A stretch of DNA of 64,000 nt from Cedecea neteri (GTDB taxonomy: Bacteria > Pseudomonadota > Gammaproteobacteria > Enterobacterales > Enterobacteriaceae), in the NCBI RefSeq assembly GCF_000758305.1, contig NZ_CP009458.1:1240001-1304000 (forward strand), read 5' to 3'. Under the pieces are notes generated by a model. It was not told the origin of the DNA. It made no database searches and was given only the letters and a program-made list of their open reading frames with translations. Position numbers and translations under genes: made by a program. Shown here piece after piece: positions 12,328-20,556 of this stretch; position 1 is the stretch's first letter; every line of letters starts with the position of its first letter.

Positions 12328-13257
12328 ATGACGACCAAGAAAGCTGATTACATCTGGTTCAATGGCGAGATGACTCCGTGGGGAGAAGCGAAAGTTCACG
12401 TAATGTCCCACGCGTTGCACTACGGTACTTCGGTCTTTGAAGGTATCCGTTGCTATGACTCGCACAAAGGGCCAGTGGTGTTCCGTCATCGTGAACACAT
12501 GCAGCGCTTGCGTGACTCAGCAAAAATCTATCGCTTCCCGGTATCGCAAAGTGTTGATGAGCTGATGGAAGCCTGCCGCGCGGTTATCCGTAAAAACAAC
12601 CTCACCAGCGCTTACATCCGCCCTCTGGTCTTTGTTGGCGACGTAGGCATGGGCGTTAACCCGCCGGAAGGGTACACCACCGACGTGATCATTGCGGCCT
12701 TCCCGTGGGGCGCTTATCTGGGCGCTGAAGCGCTGGATCAGGGGATTGATGCAATGGTCTCTTCCTGGAACCGCGCGGCACCAAACACCATTCCTACCGC
12801 GGCAAAAGCGGGCGGTAACTACCTTTCTTCTCTGCTGGTCGGCAGCGAAGCACGCCGCCACGGCTATCAGGAAGGGATTGCGCTCGATGTGAACGGCTTC
12901 CTGTCCGAGGGCGCGGGCGAAAACCTGTTCGAAGTGAAAGATGGCGTGATTTACACCCCTCCATTCACCTCTTCAGCACTGCCGGGCATTACCCGTGATG
13001 CAATTATCAAGCTGGCAAAAGACCTGGGCATTGAAGTCCGTGAGCAGGTGCTTTCGCGAGAATCTCTGTACCTGGCCGACGAAGTCTTTATGTCCGGTAC
13101 CGCCGCAGAAATCACCCCGGTACGCAGCGTAGACCGCATTCAGGTGGGCGAGGGTCGCTGTGGCCCGGTCACCAAACGTATTCAACAGGCATTCTTTGGC
13201 TTGTTCACTGGCGAAACCGAAGACAAGTGGGGCTGGTTGGATCAGGTAAACCCATAA
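12328..13257 (+). CDS. ilvE: Branched-chain amino acid aminotransferase
   Basis: A PLP-dependent class IV aminotransferase for the last step of Ile, Val and Leu synthesis. It has 309 residues, as in E. coli. The PLP Schiff-base lysine is Lys160 in PTAAKAGGNY. I start at ATG 12328 (MTTKKADYIWFNG), preceded by GGAAGAGAAC. The frame also stays open back to an ATG at 12253 inside ilvM, which would add 25 residues unlike the family. Confidence 0.97.
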   Translation: MTTKKADYIWFNGEMTPWGEAKVHVMSHALHYGTSVFEGIRCYDSHKGPVVFRHREHMQRLRDSAKIYRFPVSQSVDELMEACRAVIRKNNLTSAYIRPLVFVGDVGMGVNPPEGYTTDVIIAAFPWGAYLGAEALDQGIDAMVSSWNRAAPNTIPTAAKAGGNYLSSLLVGSEARRHGYQEGIALDVNGFLSEGAGENLFEVKDGVIYTPPFTSSALPGITRDAIIKLAKDLGIEVREQVLSRESLYLADEVFMSGTAAEITPVRSVDRIQVGEGRCGPVTKRIQQAFFGLFTGETEDKWGWLDQVNP

Positions 13258-13277
13258 GTCTTAAACAAAAATATAAC

Positions 13278-13302
13278 CAGGCGGGCGGCAACTGACCGCC
13301 TG
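13278..13302 (+). other. Intercistronic hairpin between ilvE and ilvD
   Basis: An inverted repeat CAGGCGG/CCGCCTG with an 11-nt loop and no T-run sits in the 73-bp ilvE-ilvD gap. It is a candidate mRNA-stability or processing element rather than a terminator. Confidence 0.55.
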
Positions 13303-13330
13303 CTACCCGACAGACTGGAGTAAATAAAGC

Positions 13331-15181
13331 ATGCCTAAGTATCGTTCCGCCACTACAACCCACGGCCGCAATATGGCGGGTGCCCGCGCCCTGTGGCGCG
13401 CAACGGGGATGACCGACGCCGATTTTGGCAAACCGATCATTGCGGTCGTCAACTCCTTTACTCAATTCGTACCGGGCCACGTTCACCTGCGCGATCTGGG
13501 TAAACTGGTTGCCGAGCAAATCGAAGCCTCCGGCGGCGTAGCGAAAGAGTTCAACACCATTGCGGTGGATGACGGTATCGCGATGGGGCATGGCGGCATG
13601 CTCTATTCCCTGCCGTCCCGCGAGCTGATTGCCGACTCGGTTGAGTACATGGTGAACGCCCACTGCGCCGATGCCATGGTCTGTATCTCCAACTGCGACA
13701 AAATCACCCCAGGGATGCTGATGGCCTCTCTGCGCCTGAACATTCCGGTGATCTTCGTTTCAGGCGGCCCGATGGAAGCCGGGAAAACCAAACTTTCCGA
13801 CCAGATCATCAAGCTGGACCTGGTTGATGCGATGATTCAGGGTGCAGACCCGAAAGTTTCTGACGAGCAAAGCGAGCAAGTTGAACGCTCCGCGTGTCCA
13901 ACGTGCGGCTCTTGTTCAGGGATGTTCACCGCCAACTCCATGAACTGCCTGACCGAAGCGCTGGGTCTGTCTCAGCCGGGCAACGGTTCACTACTGGCGA
14001 CGCACGCCGACCGCAAAGAACTGTTCCTGAACGCAGGTAAACGCATTGTTGAACTGACCAAGCGTTACTACGAGCAGGATGATGCCACCGCACTGCCGCG
14101 TAGCATCGCCAGCAAAGAGGCGTTCGAAAACGCCATGACGCTGGATATCGCCATGGGCGGCTCTACTAACACCGTTCTGCACCTGTTGGCCGCCGCGCAA
14201 GAAGCTGAAATCGATTTCACCATGACCGACATTGACCAGCTGTCCCGCAAGGTTCCGCAGCTGTGTAAAGTTGCGCCAAGCACCCAGAAATACCATATGG
14301 AAGACGTGCACCGTGCTGGTGGCGTGCTCGGTATTCTCGGCGAGCTGGATCGCGCCGGGTTGCTCAATCGCGAAGTGAAAAACGTGCTTGGCCTTTCCCT
14401 GCCGCAGACGCTGGAACAATACGATGTAATGCTGACCAAAGACGAAGCGGTGAAAACCATGTTCCGCGCGGGTCCGGCGGGTATTCGTACTACCCAGGCT
14501 TTCTCGCAGAGCTGCCGCTGGGACACGCTGGATGACGATCGTGCTAACGGCTGTATTCGCTCACTGGAAAATGCCTACAGCAAAGACGGCGGCCTGGCCG
14601 TCCTGTACGGCAACTTCGCGGAAAATGGCTGTATTGTTAAAACCGCGGGCGTGGATGAAGGTAGCCTGGTATTCCGTGGCCCGGCCAAAGTTTATGAAAG
14701 CCAGGACGATGCGGTAGAAGCCATCCTCGGCGGCAAAGTGGTTGCGGGTGACGTGGTTGTTATTCGCTACGAAGGGCCAAAAGGCGGGCCTGGCATGCAG
14801 GAAATGCTTTATCCAACCACCTTCCTGAAATCTATGGGACTGGGCAAAGCCTGCGCGCTGGTCACCGATGGCCGTTTCTCCGGCGGGACCTCGGGTCTGT
14901 CGATCGGCCACGTTTCTCCGGAAGCAGCTAGCGGCGGCAATATTGCTCTGATTGAAGACGGCGACATGATTGCCATTGATATCCCTAATCGCGGTATTCA
15001 ACTGCAGCTTACCGATCAGGAAATGGCGGCACGTCGTGAAGCGCAGGAAGCTCGCGGTGATGCAGCCTGGACTCCTCGCAATCGTGAACGTCAGGTGTCC
15101 TTCGCTCTGCGCGCTTACGCCAGCCTCGCCACCAGTGCGGATAAAGGCGCCGTGCGTGATAAAAGCAAGCTTGGAGGCTAA
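13331..15181 (+). CDS. ilvD: Dihydroxy-acid dehydratase
   Basis: An iron-sulfur enzyme that dehydrates 2,3-dihydroxy acids to the 2-keto acids of Val and Ile. It has 616 residues, the E. coli length. Candidate cluster cysteines are Cys122 (NCDKITPG) and Cys192/Cys195 in the CPTCGSCSGM motif beginning at residue 189. The cluster is oxygen sensitive in the E. coli enzyme. A GGAG ribosome site is present (13316-13319). ilvA follows after 2 bp. Confidence 0.97.
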   Translation: MPKYRSATTTHGRNMAGARALWRATGMTDADFGKPIIAVVNSFTQFVPGHVHLRDLGKLVAEQIEASGGVAKEFNTIAVDDGIAMGHGGMLYSLPSRELIADSVEYMVNAHCADAMVCISNCDKITPGMLMASLRLNIPVIFVSGGPMEAGKTKLSDQIIKLDLVDAMIQGADPKVSDEQSEQVERSACPTCGSCSGMFTANSMNCLTEALGLSQPGNGSLLATHADRKELFLNAGKRIVELTKRYYEQDDATALPRSIASKEAFENAMTLDIAMGGSTNTVLHLLAAAQEAEIDFTMTDIDQLSRKVPQLCKVAPSTQKYHMEDVHRAGGVLGILGELDRAGLLNREVKNVLGLSLPQTLEQYDVMLTKDEAVKTMFRAGPAGIRTTQAFSQSCRWDTLDDDRANGCIRSLENAYSKDGGLAVLYGNFAENGCIVKTAGVDEGSLVFRGPAKVYESQDDAVEAILGGKVVAGDVVVIRYEGPKGGPGMQEMLYPTTFLKSMGLGKACALVTDGRFSGGTSGLSIGHVSPEAASGGNIALIEDGDMIAIDIPNRGIQLQLTDQEMAARREAQEARGDAAWTPRNRERQVSFALRAYASLATSADKGAVRDKSKLGG

Positions 15182-15183
15182 TT

Positions 15184-16728
15184 ATGGCTGAGTCACAACC
15201 GCTACCCGATGCCCCCGGCGGAGCCGAGTATCTGCGCGCGGTATTGCGTGCGCCGGTTTACGAAGTCGTGCAGGTAACGCCGCTGCAGAAAATGGAAAAG
15301 CTTTCTTCGCGCCTTGATAATGTCATTCTGGTTAAGCGTGAAGATCGTCAGCCAGTGCACAGCTTCAAGCTGCGCGGGGCGTATTCGATGATTGCAGGCC
15401 TGAACAGCGAGCAAAAAGCCTGTGGCGTGATCACCGCTTCTGCGGGAAACCATGCGCAGGGCGTGGCGCTTTCGTCCACGCGTTTGGGTATTAAGTCGCT
15501 GATCGTTATGCCTGTGGCTACTGCAGATATCAAAGTCGATGCTGTGCGGGCCTTCGGAGGCGAAGTGTTGCTGCATGGCGCGAATTTCGATGAGGCAAAA
15601 GCCAAAGCCATCGAACTTTCTCAGCAGCAAGGTTTCACCTACGTGCCTCCGTTTGACCACCCGGCTGTCATCGCCGGGCAGGGTACGGTTGCGCTGGAAC
15701 TGCTGCAGCAGGATGCGCATATCGATCGCGTATTCGTGCCGGTTGGCGGCGGTGGCCTGGCGGCTGGCGTAGCGGTTCTGATCAAGCAACTGATGCCGCA
15801 AATCAAAGTGATTGCGGTTGAAGCCGAAGATTCTGCCTGTCTCAAAGCAGCACTGGATGCCGGGCACCCGGTTGAGCTGCCGCGCGTGGGGCTGTTTGCC
15901 GAAGGCGTTGCGGTTAAGCGTATCGGCGACGAAACCTTCCGCGTATGCCAGGAATACCTGGATGACATCATCACCGTGGACAGCGACGCTATCTGCGCGG
16001 CGATGAAGGATTTGTTCGAGGACGTGCGTGCTGTCGCCGAGCCTTCCGGGGCGCTGGCGCTGGCGGGGATGAAAAAGTACGTCCAGCAGCACAACATTCG
16101 TGGTGAACGCCTGGCGCATGTGTTGTCTGGCGCAAACGTGAATTTCCACGGGCTACGTTATGTCTCTGAGCGCTGTGAACTGGGCGAGCAGAGGGAAGCG
16201 TTGCTGGCGGTCACTATTCCCGAGCAAAAAGGCAGCTTCCTGAAGTTCTGCCAACTGCTGGGCGGTCGCTCGGTTACCGAGTTTAACTACCGCTACGCCA
16301 GTTCTGACGATGCCTGCATTTTTGTTGGGGTGCGTCTGACTCGCGGGCTGGAAGAGCGTAAAGAGATCATCGCTCAGCTCAGTGAAGGCGGCTACGGCGT
16401 GGTCGATCTCTCTGACGACGAAATGGCGAAGCTGCATGTTCGCTACATGGTGGGCGGCCGGCCGTCGAAACCGCTGCGCGAACGGTTGTACAGCTTTGAG
16501 TTCCCTGAATCACCAGGGGCGCTGCTGAAGTTCTTGAGTACGCTGGGAACGCACTGGAACATTTCTCTGTTCCACTACCGCAGCCACGGCACTGACTACG
16601 GGCGAGTTCTGGCGGCGTTTGAGTTGGGTGAAAATGAGCCGGACTTCGAAACCCGGCTCAACGAACTGGGTTACGAATGTCACGACGAAACCCAAAACCC
16701 GGCGTTCCGCTTCTTCCTGGCCGGTTAA
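15184..16728 (+). CDS. ilvA: Threonine ammonia-lyase, biosynthetic
   Basis: A PLP enzyme that deaminates threonine to 2-ketobutyrate, the committed step to isoleucine. It has 514 residues. The PLP lysine is Lys62 (HSFKLRGAY) and the phosphate-binding loop GGGGLAAG is at 188-195. The last ~180 residues hold two ACT-like regulatory domains for feedback inhibition by Ile and activation by Val, which separates it from the short catabolic TdcB. It is the last gene of the ilv operon. Its stop overlaps the convergent ilvY stop by 4 bp. Confidence 0.97.
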   Translation: MAESQPLPDAPGGAEYLRAVLRAPVYEVVQVTPLQKMEKLSSRLDNVILVKREDRQPVHSFKLRGAYSMIAGLNSEQKACGVITASAGNHAQGVALSSTRLGIKSLIVMPVATADIKVDAVRAFGGEVLLHGANFDEAKAKAIELSQQQGFTYVPPFDHPAVIAGQGTVALELLQQDAHIDRVFVPVGGGGLAAGVAVLIKQLMPQIKVIAVEAEDSACLKAALDAGHPVELPRVGLFAEGVAVKRIGDETFRVCQEYLDDIITVDSDAICAAMKDLFEDVRAVAEPSGALALAGMKKYVQQHNIRGERLAHVLSGANVNFHGLRYVSERCELGEQREALLAVTIPEQKGSFLKFCQLLGGRSVTEFNYRYASSDDACIFVGVRLTRGLEERKEIIAQLSEGGYGVVDLSDDEMAKLHVRYMVGGRPSKPLRERLYSFEFPESPGALLKFLSTLGTHWNISLFHYRSHGTDYGRVLAAFELGENEPDFETRLNELGYECHDETQNPAFRFFLAG

Positions 16729-17618
16729 TGGCTGCCGGGTAGAAGCTTCCAGAACGCGCTGATAAGCGGCTCATTGAGCCGCTTTTTTTGTACGCAAACG
16801 CCCAGTTCAAACGGGGCTTTCTCATCGTTACGTTCCAGAACCAGCACGCGGTTGCGCACCGGTTCCGGGCTGTTTTCCAGCACGATTTCCGGGATCAGCG
16901 CGACCCCACATCCCAGCGCCACCATTGACACCATGGCTTCGTGGCCAGCGACGGTGGCATAGATCACCGGGTTACTGATTTTCTGGCGGCGGAACCACAG
17001 TTCGATACGGCGGCGAACAGGCCCCTGTTCGGGCATGATAAACGGAATTTTGGCCCAGTCTGGCTCCGGCTGGCTTACCTGCGCCCTGACAGGGCAAGGC
17101 AAAGCGGGGGCGATCAAGGCCACGGATAAATTTTCCAGCATTGAGAAAGCCACGCCAGGCGGAAGGGATTCTGGTTTTCCGGCGATCGCCAGGTCGGCTT
17201 CATTGGAATCAACTTTTTCTACCGCATCCGCGGCGTCGCCTGTGGTCAGCTTAATTTCAACGGAAGGATGTTCAGCCCGGAAGCGGTCCAGAATGGGCGG
17301 CAAATGGCTGTATGCGGCGGTCACCGAGCAAAACAGATGCAGCTCTCCACTCAGGGAAGGGCCTTGCTGGCCAAGCGTGTGGCGCATCTGCTGATATTGC
17401 AGCAGCGTGTGCTGGGCAAACTGCCGTAATTGCTCACCGGCTTCAGTTAGCGTTACGGTGCGGTTATCACGCAAAAACAGAGGTTGCCCGAGGTCGTCCT
17501 CCAGACGCTGGATTTGACGCGAAAGCGTGGAGGGGCTGACGTGCATGGCGCGTGCGCTACGCCCAAAATGGCGGCTTTCGGCCAGGTGCAGAAAGGTTTT
17601 CAGATCGCGTAAATCCAT
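16725..17618 (-). CDS. ilvY: LysR-type activator IlvY
   Basis: The positive regulator of ilvC; in E. coli it responds to acetolactate and acetohydroxybutyrate. It has 297 residues with an N-terminal HTH (about 18-37, FGRSARAMHVSPSTLSRQIQ) and a C-terminal inducer-binding domain. I start at 17618 (MDLRDLKTFLHL) by family length. An in-frame ATG at 17624 would add two residues and has a closer GAGG. It is divergent from ilvC and shares its operator region. Confidence 0.95.
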   Translation of the reverse strand: MDLRDLKTFLHLAESRHFGRSARAMHVSPSTLSRQIQRLEDDLGQPLFLRDNRTVTLTEAGEQLRQFAQHTLLQYQQMRHTLGQQGPSLSGELHLFCSVTAAYSHLPPILDRFRAEHPSVEIKLTTGDAADAVEKVDSNEADLAIAGKPESLPPGVAFSMLENLSVALIAPALPCPVRAQVSQPEPDWAKIPFIMPEQGPVRRRIELWFRRQKISNPVIYATVAGHEAMVSMVALGCGVALIPEIVLENSPEPVRNRVLVLERNDEKAPFELGVCVQKKRLNEPLISAFWKLLPGSH

Positions 17619-17641
17619 GGTCATCAAGCCTCGTTTTTGCA

Positions 17642-17707
17642 TTGCAATAATCGCAACGCGACGTTGTTAATATATCAATTTAAGCAACGCATTTCCTGTC
17701 ATATAGT
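17642..17707. promoter_or_regulatory. ilvY-ilvC operators and ilvC promoter
   Basis: Two LysR-type dyads lie in tandem: TTGC-N7-GCAA (17642-17656) and CGTTG-N18-CAACG (17662-17689). The ilvC promoter has a good -10 TATAGT (17702-17707), but the -35 is only TTTAAG (17679-17684, 17-bp spacer). A poor -35 overlapped by the second dyad is what an IlvY-dependent promoter would show. The operator assignment is inference. Confidence 0.65.
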
Positions 17708-17783
17708 GGGTTCATTCTAGGCAGCACGACACGGCTGCAGAGCCCTTACAATAAGCACAACACGACACATACGGAGTTCTACG

Positions 17784-19259
17784 ATGGCTAATTATTTCAA
17801 CACTTTGAACCTGCGTCAGCAGTTAGCGCAGTTGGGTAAATGTCGCTTCATGGGGCGCGATGAATTCGCCGATGAAGCAAGCTACCTCAAAGGTAAAAAA
17901 GTCGTCATCGTCGGCTGCGGTGCTCAGGGCCTTAACCAGGGTCTGAACATGCGCGACTCCGGGCTGGATGTTTCCTATGCCCTGCGTGCGGAAGCTATCG
18001 CCGAGAAGCGTGCTTCCTGGCGTAAAGCGACTGAAAACGGCTTCAAAGTGGGTACTTACGAAGAGCTGATCCCGCAGGCGGATCTGGTTGTTAACCTGAC
18101 GCCAGACAAACAGCACTCTTCCGTTGTTCAGGCCGTACAGCCGATGATGAAAGACGGCGCAGCGCTGGGCTACTCCCACGGTTTCAACGTGGTTGAAGTC
18201 GGCGAAACCATTCGTAAAGACATCACCGTGGTGATGGTAGCACCTAAGTGCCCGGGCACCGAAGTGCGCGAAGAATACAAACGTGGTTTTGGTGTGCCAA
18301 CGCTTATCGCAGTTCACCCTGAAAACGATCCGAAAGGCGAAGGCATGGCGATTGCCAAAGCCTGGGCTGCGGCCACCGGTGGCCACCGTGCGGGCGTGCT
18401 GGAGTCTTCCTTCGTTGCGGAAGTGAAATCTGACCTGATGGGCGAGCAGACTATTCTGTGCGGTATGCTACAGGCCGGTTCTCTGCTGTGCTTCGACAAG
18501 CTGGTGGCAGAGGGTACTGATGCTGCATATGCAGAAAAACTGATTCAGTTCGGCTGGGAAACCATCACCGAAGCGCTGAAACAGGGTGGGATCACGCTGA
18601 TGATGGACCGTCTGTCCAACCCGGCAAAAATCCGCGCTAACGCGCTGTCCGAGCAGCTGAAAACCATCATGGCTCCGCTGTTCCAGAAACACATGGATGA
18701 CATCATCTCCGGTGAGTTCTCCTCCGGCATGATGGCTGACTGGGCTAACGACGATAAGAAACTGCATACCTGGCGTGAAGAGACCGGCCAGACTGCTTTC
18801 GAAACTGCACCGCAGTTTGAAGGCAAGATTTCCGAGCAGGAATACTTCGACAAAGGCGTGGTGATGATCGCCATGGTGAAAGCGGGCGTTGAGCTGGCCT
18901 TCGAAACCATGGTTGACGCTGGCATCATCGAAGAGTCGGCATACTATGAGTCCCTGCACGAGTTGCCGCTGATTGCTAACACCATTGCTCGTAAGCGCCT
19001 GTACGAAATGAACGTGGTTATTTCTGATACCGCTGAGTACGGTAACTATCTGTTCTCCTACGCAGCTGTTCCGCTGCTGAAAGAGTTCATGACCACGCTG
19101 CAGCCAGGCGATCTGGGTAAAGAGATCCCAGCCGCTGCGGTAGACAACGCTCAGCTTCGTGACGTCAATGAAGCCATTCGCAGCCACGAAATCGAAAAAG
19201 TGGGTCAAAAACTGCGTGGCTACATGACCGACATGAAACGCATCGCCGTTGCTGGTTAA
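17784..19259 (+). CDS. ilvC: Ketol-acid reductoisomerase (class II)
   Basis: NADPH- and Mg2+-dependent isomeroreductase acting on acetolactate and acetohydroxybutyrate. The 491-residue length marks the long class II form with a duplicated knotted C-terminal domain. The Rossmann motif GCGAQGLNQGL starts near residue 45. The gene is transcribed alone, induced through IlvY, and ends at a strong terminator. Confidence 0.97.
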   Translation: MANYFNTLNLRQQLAQLGKCRFMGRDEFADEASYLKGKKVVIVGCGAQGLNQGLNMRDSGLDVSYALRAEAIAEKRASWRKATENGFKVGTYEELIPQADLVVNLTPDKQHSSVVQAVQPMMKDGAALGYSHGFNVVEVGETIRKDITVVMVAPKCPGTEVREEYKRGFGVPTLIAVHPENDPKGEGMAIAKAWAAATGGHRAGVLESSFVAEVKSDLMGEQTILCGMLQAGSLLCFDKLVAEGTDAAYAEKLIQFGWETITEALKQGGITLMMDRLSNPAKIRANALSEQLKTIMAPLFQKHMDDIISGEFSSGMMADWANDDKKLHTWREETGQTAFETAPQFEGKISEQEYFDKGVVMIAMVKAGVELAFETMVDAGIIEESAYYESLHELPLIANTIARKRLYEMNVVISDTAEYGNYLFSYAAVPLLKEFMTTLQPGDLGKEIPAAAVDNAQLRDVNEAIRSHEIEKVGQKLRGYMTDMKRIAVAG

Positions 19260-19274
19260 TGTGTTTTTGAAATG

Positions 19275-19300
19275 AAAAAGGCGCTTCGGCGCCTTTTTTT
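19275..19300 (+). terminator. Intrinsic terminator after ilvC
   Basis: The stem AAAAAGGCGC/GCGCCTTTTT with a TTCG loop and a run of seven T residues. Confidence 0.92.
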
Positions 19301-19329
19301 GTGCCCGTTATCTTGCCGTCTCTCTTTTT

Positions 19330-19350
19330 ATGTAATATCGTAAGTTACAT
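19330..19350. promoter_or_regulatory. Palindrome across the start codon of the Rrf2-type gene
   Basis: Perfect arms ATGTAA and TTACAT are separated by 9 bp. The right arm contains the first two bases of the start codon (ATG 19349). A -10-like TAATAT (19333-19338) lies inside it. The geometry suggests an autoregulatory operator, and transcription starting near 19345 would give a leaderless or almost leaderless mRNA. This is inferred; no binding data are available. Confidence 0.5.
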
Positions 19351-19789
19351 GAAAATAAATAACTCCTTCTCAGCAACTTTGCACATCCTGCTTCATCTGG
19401 AGCAGATGGACAAACCGCTCACATCGGAACAAATGGCCGCCTTTATCGACGGCAATCCGGCGTTTATTCGTAAAGTGCTCGCCGGTCTGCGCGAGAACAA
19501 CATCGTCTGTTCAACCAAAGGCCATCACGGCGGCTGGAGGCTCTGCCGCCCGGCCAGCGAAGTGACGCTGCTGGATATTTATCTGGCCCTGGGATCGCCG
19601 GGTCTGTTTGCGCTAGGTAACCGTAATGAAAACCCGCAATGCCTGGTGGAGCAGGGAGTCAATCGCGTGATGTCCGAGACGTTTACCGCCGCTGAAGAGC
19701 TGGTACTGGCGCGATTTAAAAGCCTGACATTGCAAGATATCGGGAGCGAATTTATTCGCTATTTCAATGAAAAGGGGAACGAGGAATGA
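19349..19789 (+). CDS. Rrf2-family transcriptional regulator
   Basis: A 146-residue winged-helix protein of the Rrf2 type. The N-terminus MKINNSFSATLHILLHLEQ, a helix-turn-helix around 25-50, and a wing GHHGGWRLCRP (59-68) fit the family. Cysteines occur only at about 54, 66 and 98, so the spaced three-Cys Fe-S motif of IscR and NsrR is missing. It probably does not bind a cluster in that way. No Shine-Dalgarno is seen before the ATG. It overlaps the next gene by 4 bp. It is not part of the E. coli K-12 ilvC-ppiC interval and so is accessory. The ligand and targets are unknown. Confidence 0.78.
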   Translation: MKINNSFSATLHILLHLEQMDKPLTSEQMAAFIDGNPAFIRKVLAGLRENNIVCSTKGHHGGWRLCRPASEVTLLDIYLALGSPGLFALGNRNENPQCLVEQGVNRVMSETFTAAEELVLARFKSLTLQDIGSEFIRYFNEKGNEE

Positions 19790-20163
19790 TTTCAACCTTA
19801 ACCACGGATCTGCCAGTTTGTCTGATGATCGCCCTGGCCGCCGCCAGTATTTCGATGACGATAACCCAAACTGAACTGTTTGCAGGGTTGCGCAGCTGGA
19901 CGGCGAAAAAGCATGCGATGCTGGGGCATCTCTTCCAGTGTTTCTACTGCCTTAGCCACTGGGTGGTGTTTGCCGGAATGCTGATTTACCGCCCCTATTT
20001 ACTGCACAGCGGGATGCCGGTGATCGACTGGATTATGACGGCGTTTATTACCCTCACGCTGACCACTTTCGTCAACGGCATTATTTTCAAAGTGTTCCAG
20101 ATGGCGGTCGGCACACATTTGCTGAAACATGAAGCCCAGCAGACGCTGCAGTCGACAAAATAA
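19786..20163 (+). CDS. DUF1360-like small membrane protein
   Basis: A 125-residue protein with a hydrophobic N-terminal segment (about 10-27) and further hydrophobic segments near 58-70 and 80-105. Between them is a cytosolic-looking loop with FQCFYCLSHW (Cys52, Cys55, His58). I recall this pattern from DUF1360 proteins, which have no established function; the assignment is by memory. The CxxC could bind metal or act in redox. The ATGA overlap with the Rrf2 gene indicates translational coupling, so the regulator may control this protein's level. Confidence 0.65.
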   Translation: MISTLTTDLPVCLMIALAAASISMTITQTELFAGLRSWTAKKHAMLGHLFQCFYCLSHWVVFAGMLIYRPYLLHSGMPVIDWIMTAFITLTLTTFVNGIIFKVFQMAVGTHLLKHEAQQTLQSTK

Positions 20164-20165
20164 AG

Positions 20166-20189
20166 AAAGGCCGGATATCCCGGCCTTTT
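20166..20189. terminator. Bidirectional terminator between the DUF1360-like gene and ppiC
   Basis: The stem AAAGGCCGG/CCGGCCTTT has A and T runs on the two sides and sits between convergent genes. Confidence 0.85.
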
Positions 20190-20191
20190 AC

Positions 20192-20473
20192 TTAGTTACG
20201 GTACAGTACCTTGATGATGTGGTAGCCGAACTGAGTATGCAGTGGGCCATAAGGCTCCAGCAGTGGGCAGGAAAAGACCACTTTATCGAATGCAGGAACC
20301 ATCTGTCCCTGACGGAATTCACCTAAATGGCCGCCTTTTTTGCCGGACGGGCAGGTAGAGTGCTTCTTCGCCAGTTTCTCGAAGTCGCCGCCGTTTTTAA
20401 GCTGCTCCAGAAGGTCCTGAGCCAGTTTTTCTTCCTTTACAAGGATATGCAGTGCTGCTGCGGTTTTTGCCAT
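20192..20473 (-). CDS. ppiC: Peptidyl-prolyl cis-trans isomerase C (parvulin)
   Basis: A 93-residue single-domain parvulin, the size of E. coli PpiC (Par10). It lacks a signal peptide and acts in the cytoplasm. The family signatures GGHLGEFRQGQMVPAFDKVVF and GPLHTQFGYHIIKV are complete, including the paired active-site His. I start at 20473 (MAKTAAALHILV); the frame is open further upstream to 20545 but the added residues do not fit the family. It is divergent from rep. yifN/yifO remnants, found here in E. coli, are not visible. Confidence 0.95.
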   Translation of the reverse strand: MAKTAAALHILVKEEKLAQDLLEQLKNGGDFEKLAKKHSTCPSGKKGGHLGEFRQGQMVPAFDKVVFSCPLLEPYGPLHTQFGYHIIKVLYRN

Positions 20474-20556
20474 GATAGTGCCTTGAGTCATGTTGATTAC
20501 GCTCGCTATACTACCACGCTGTTTTTGTCCCCTCCTGACTTTCATTGAGTGACCGT

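Noticed and set aside
15202..16149. 315-codon minus-strand ORF inside ilvA
   Set aside because: It is a shadow of a GC-rich sense gene; the His- and Arg-rich composition fits no family.
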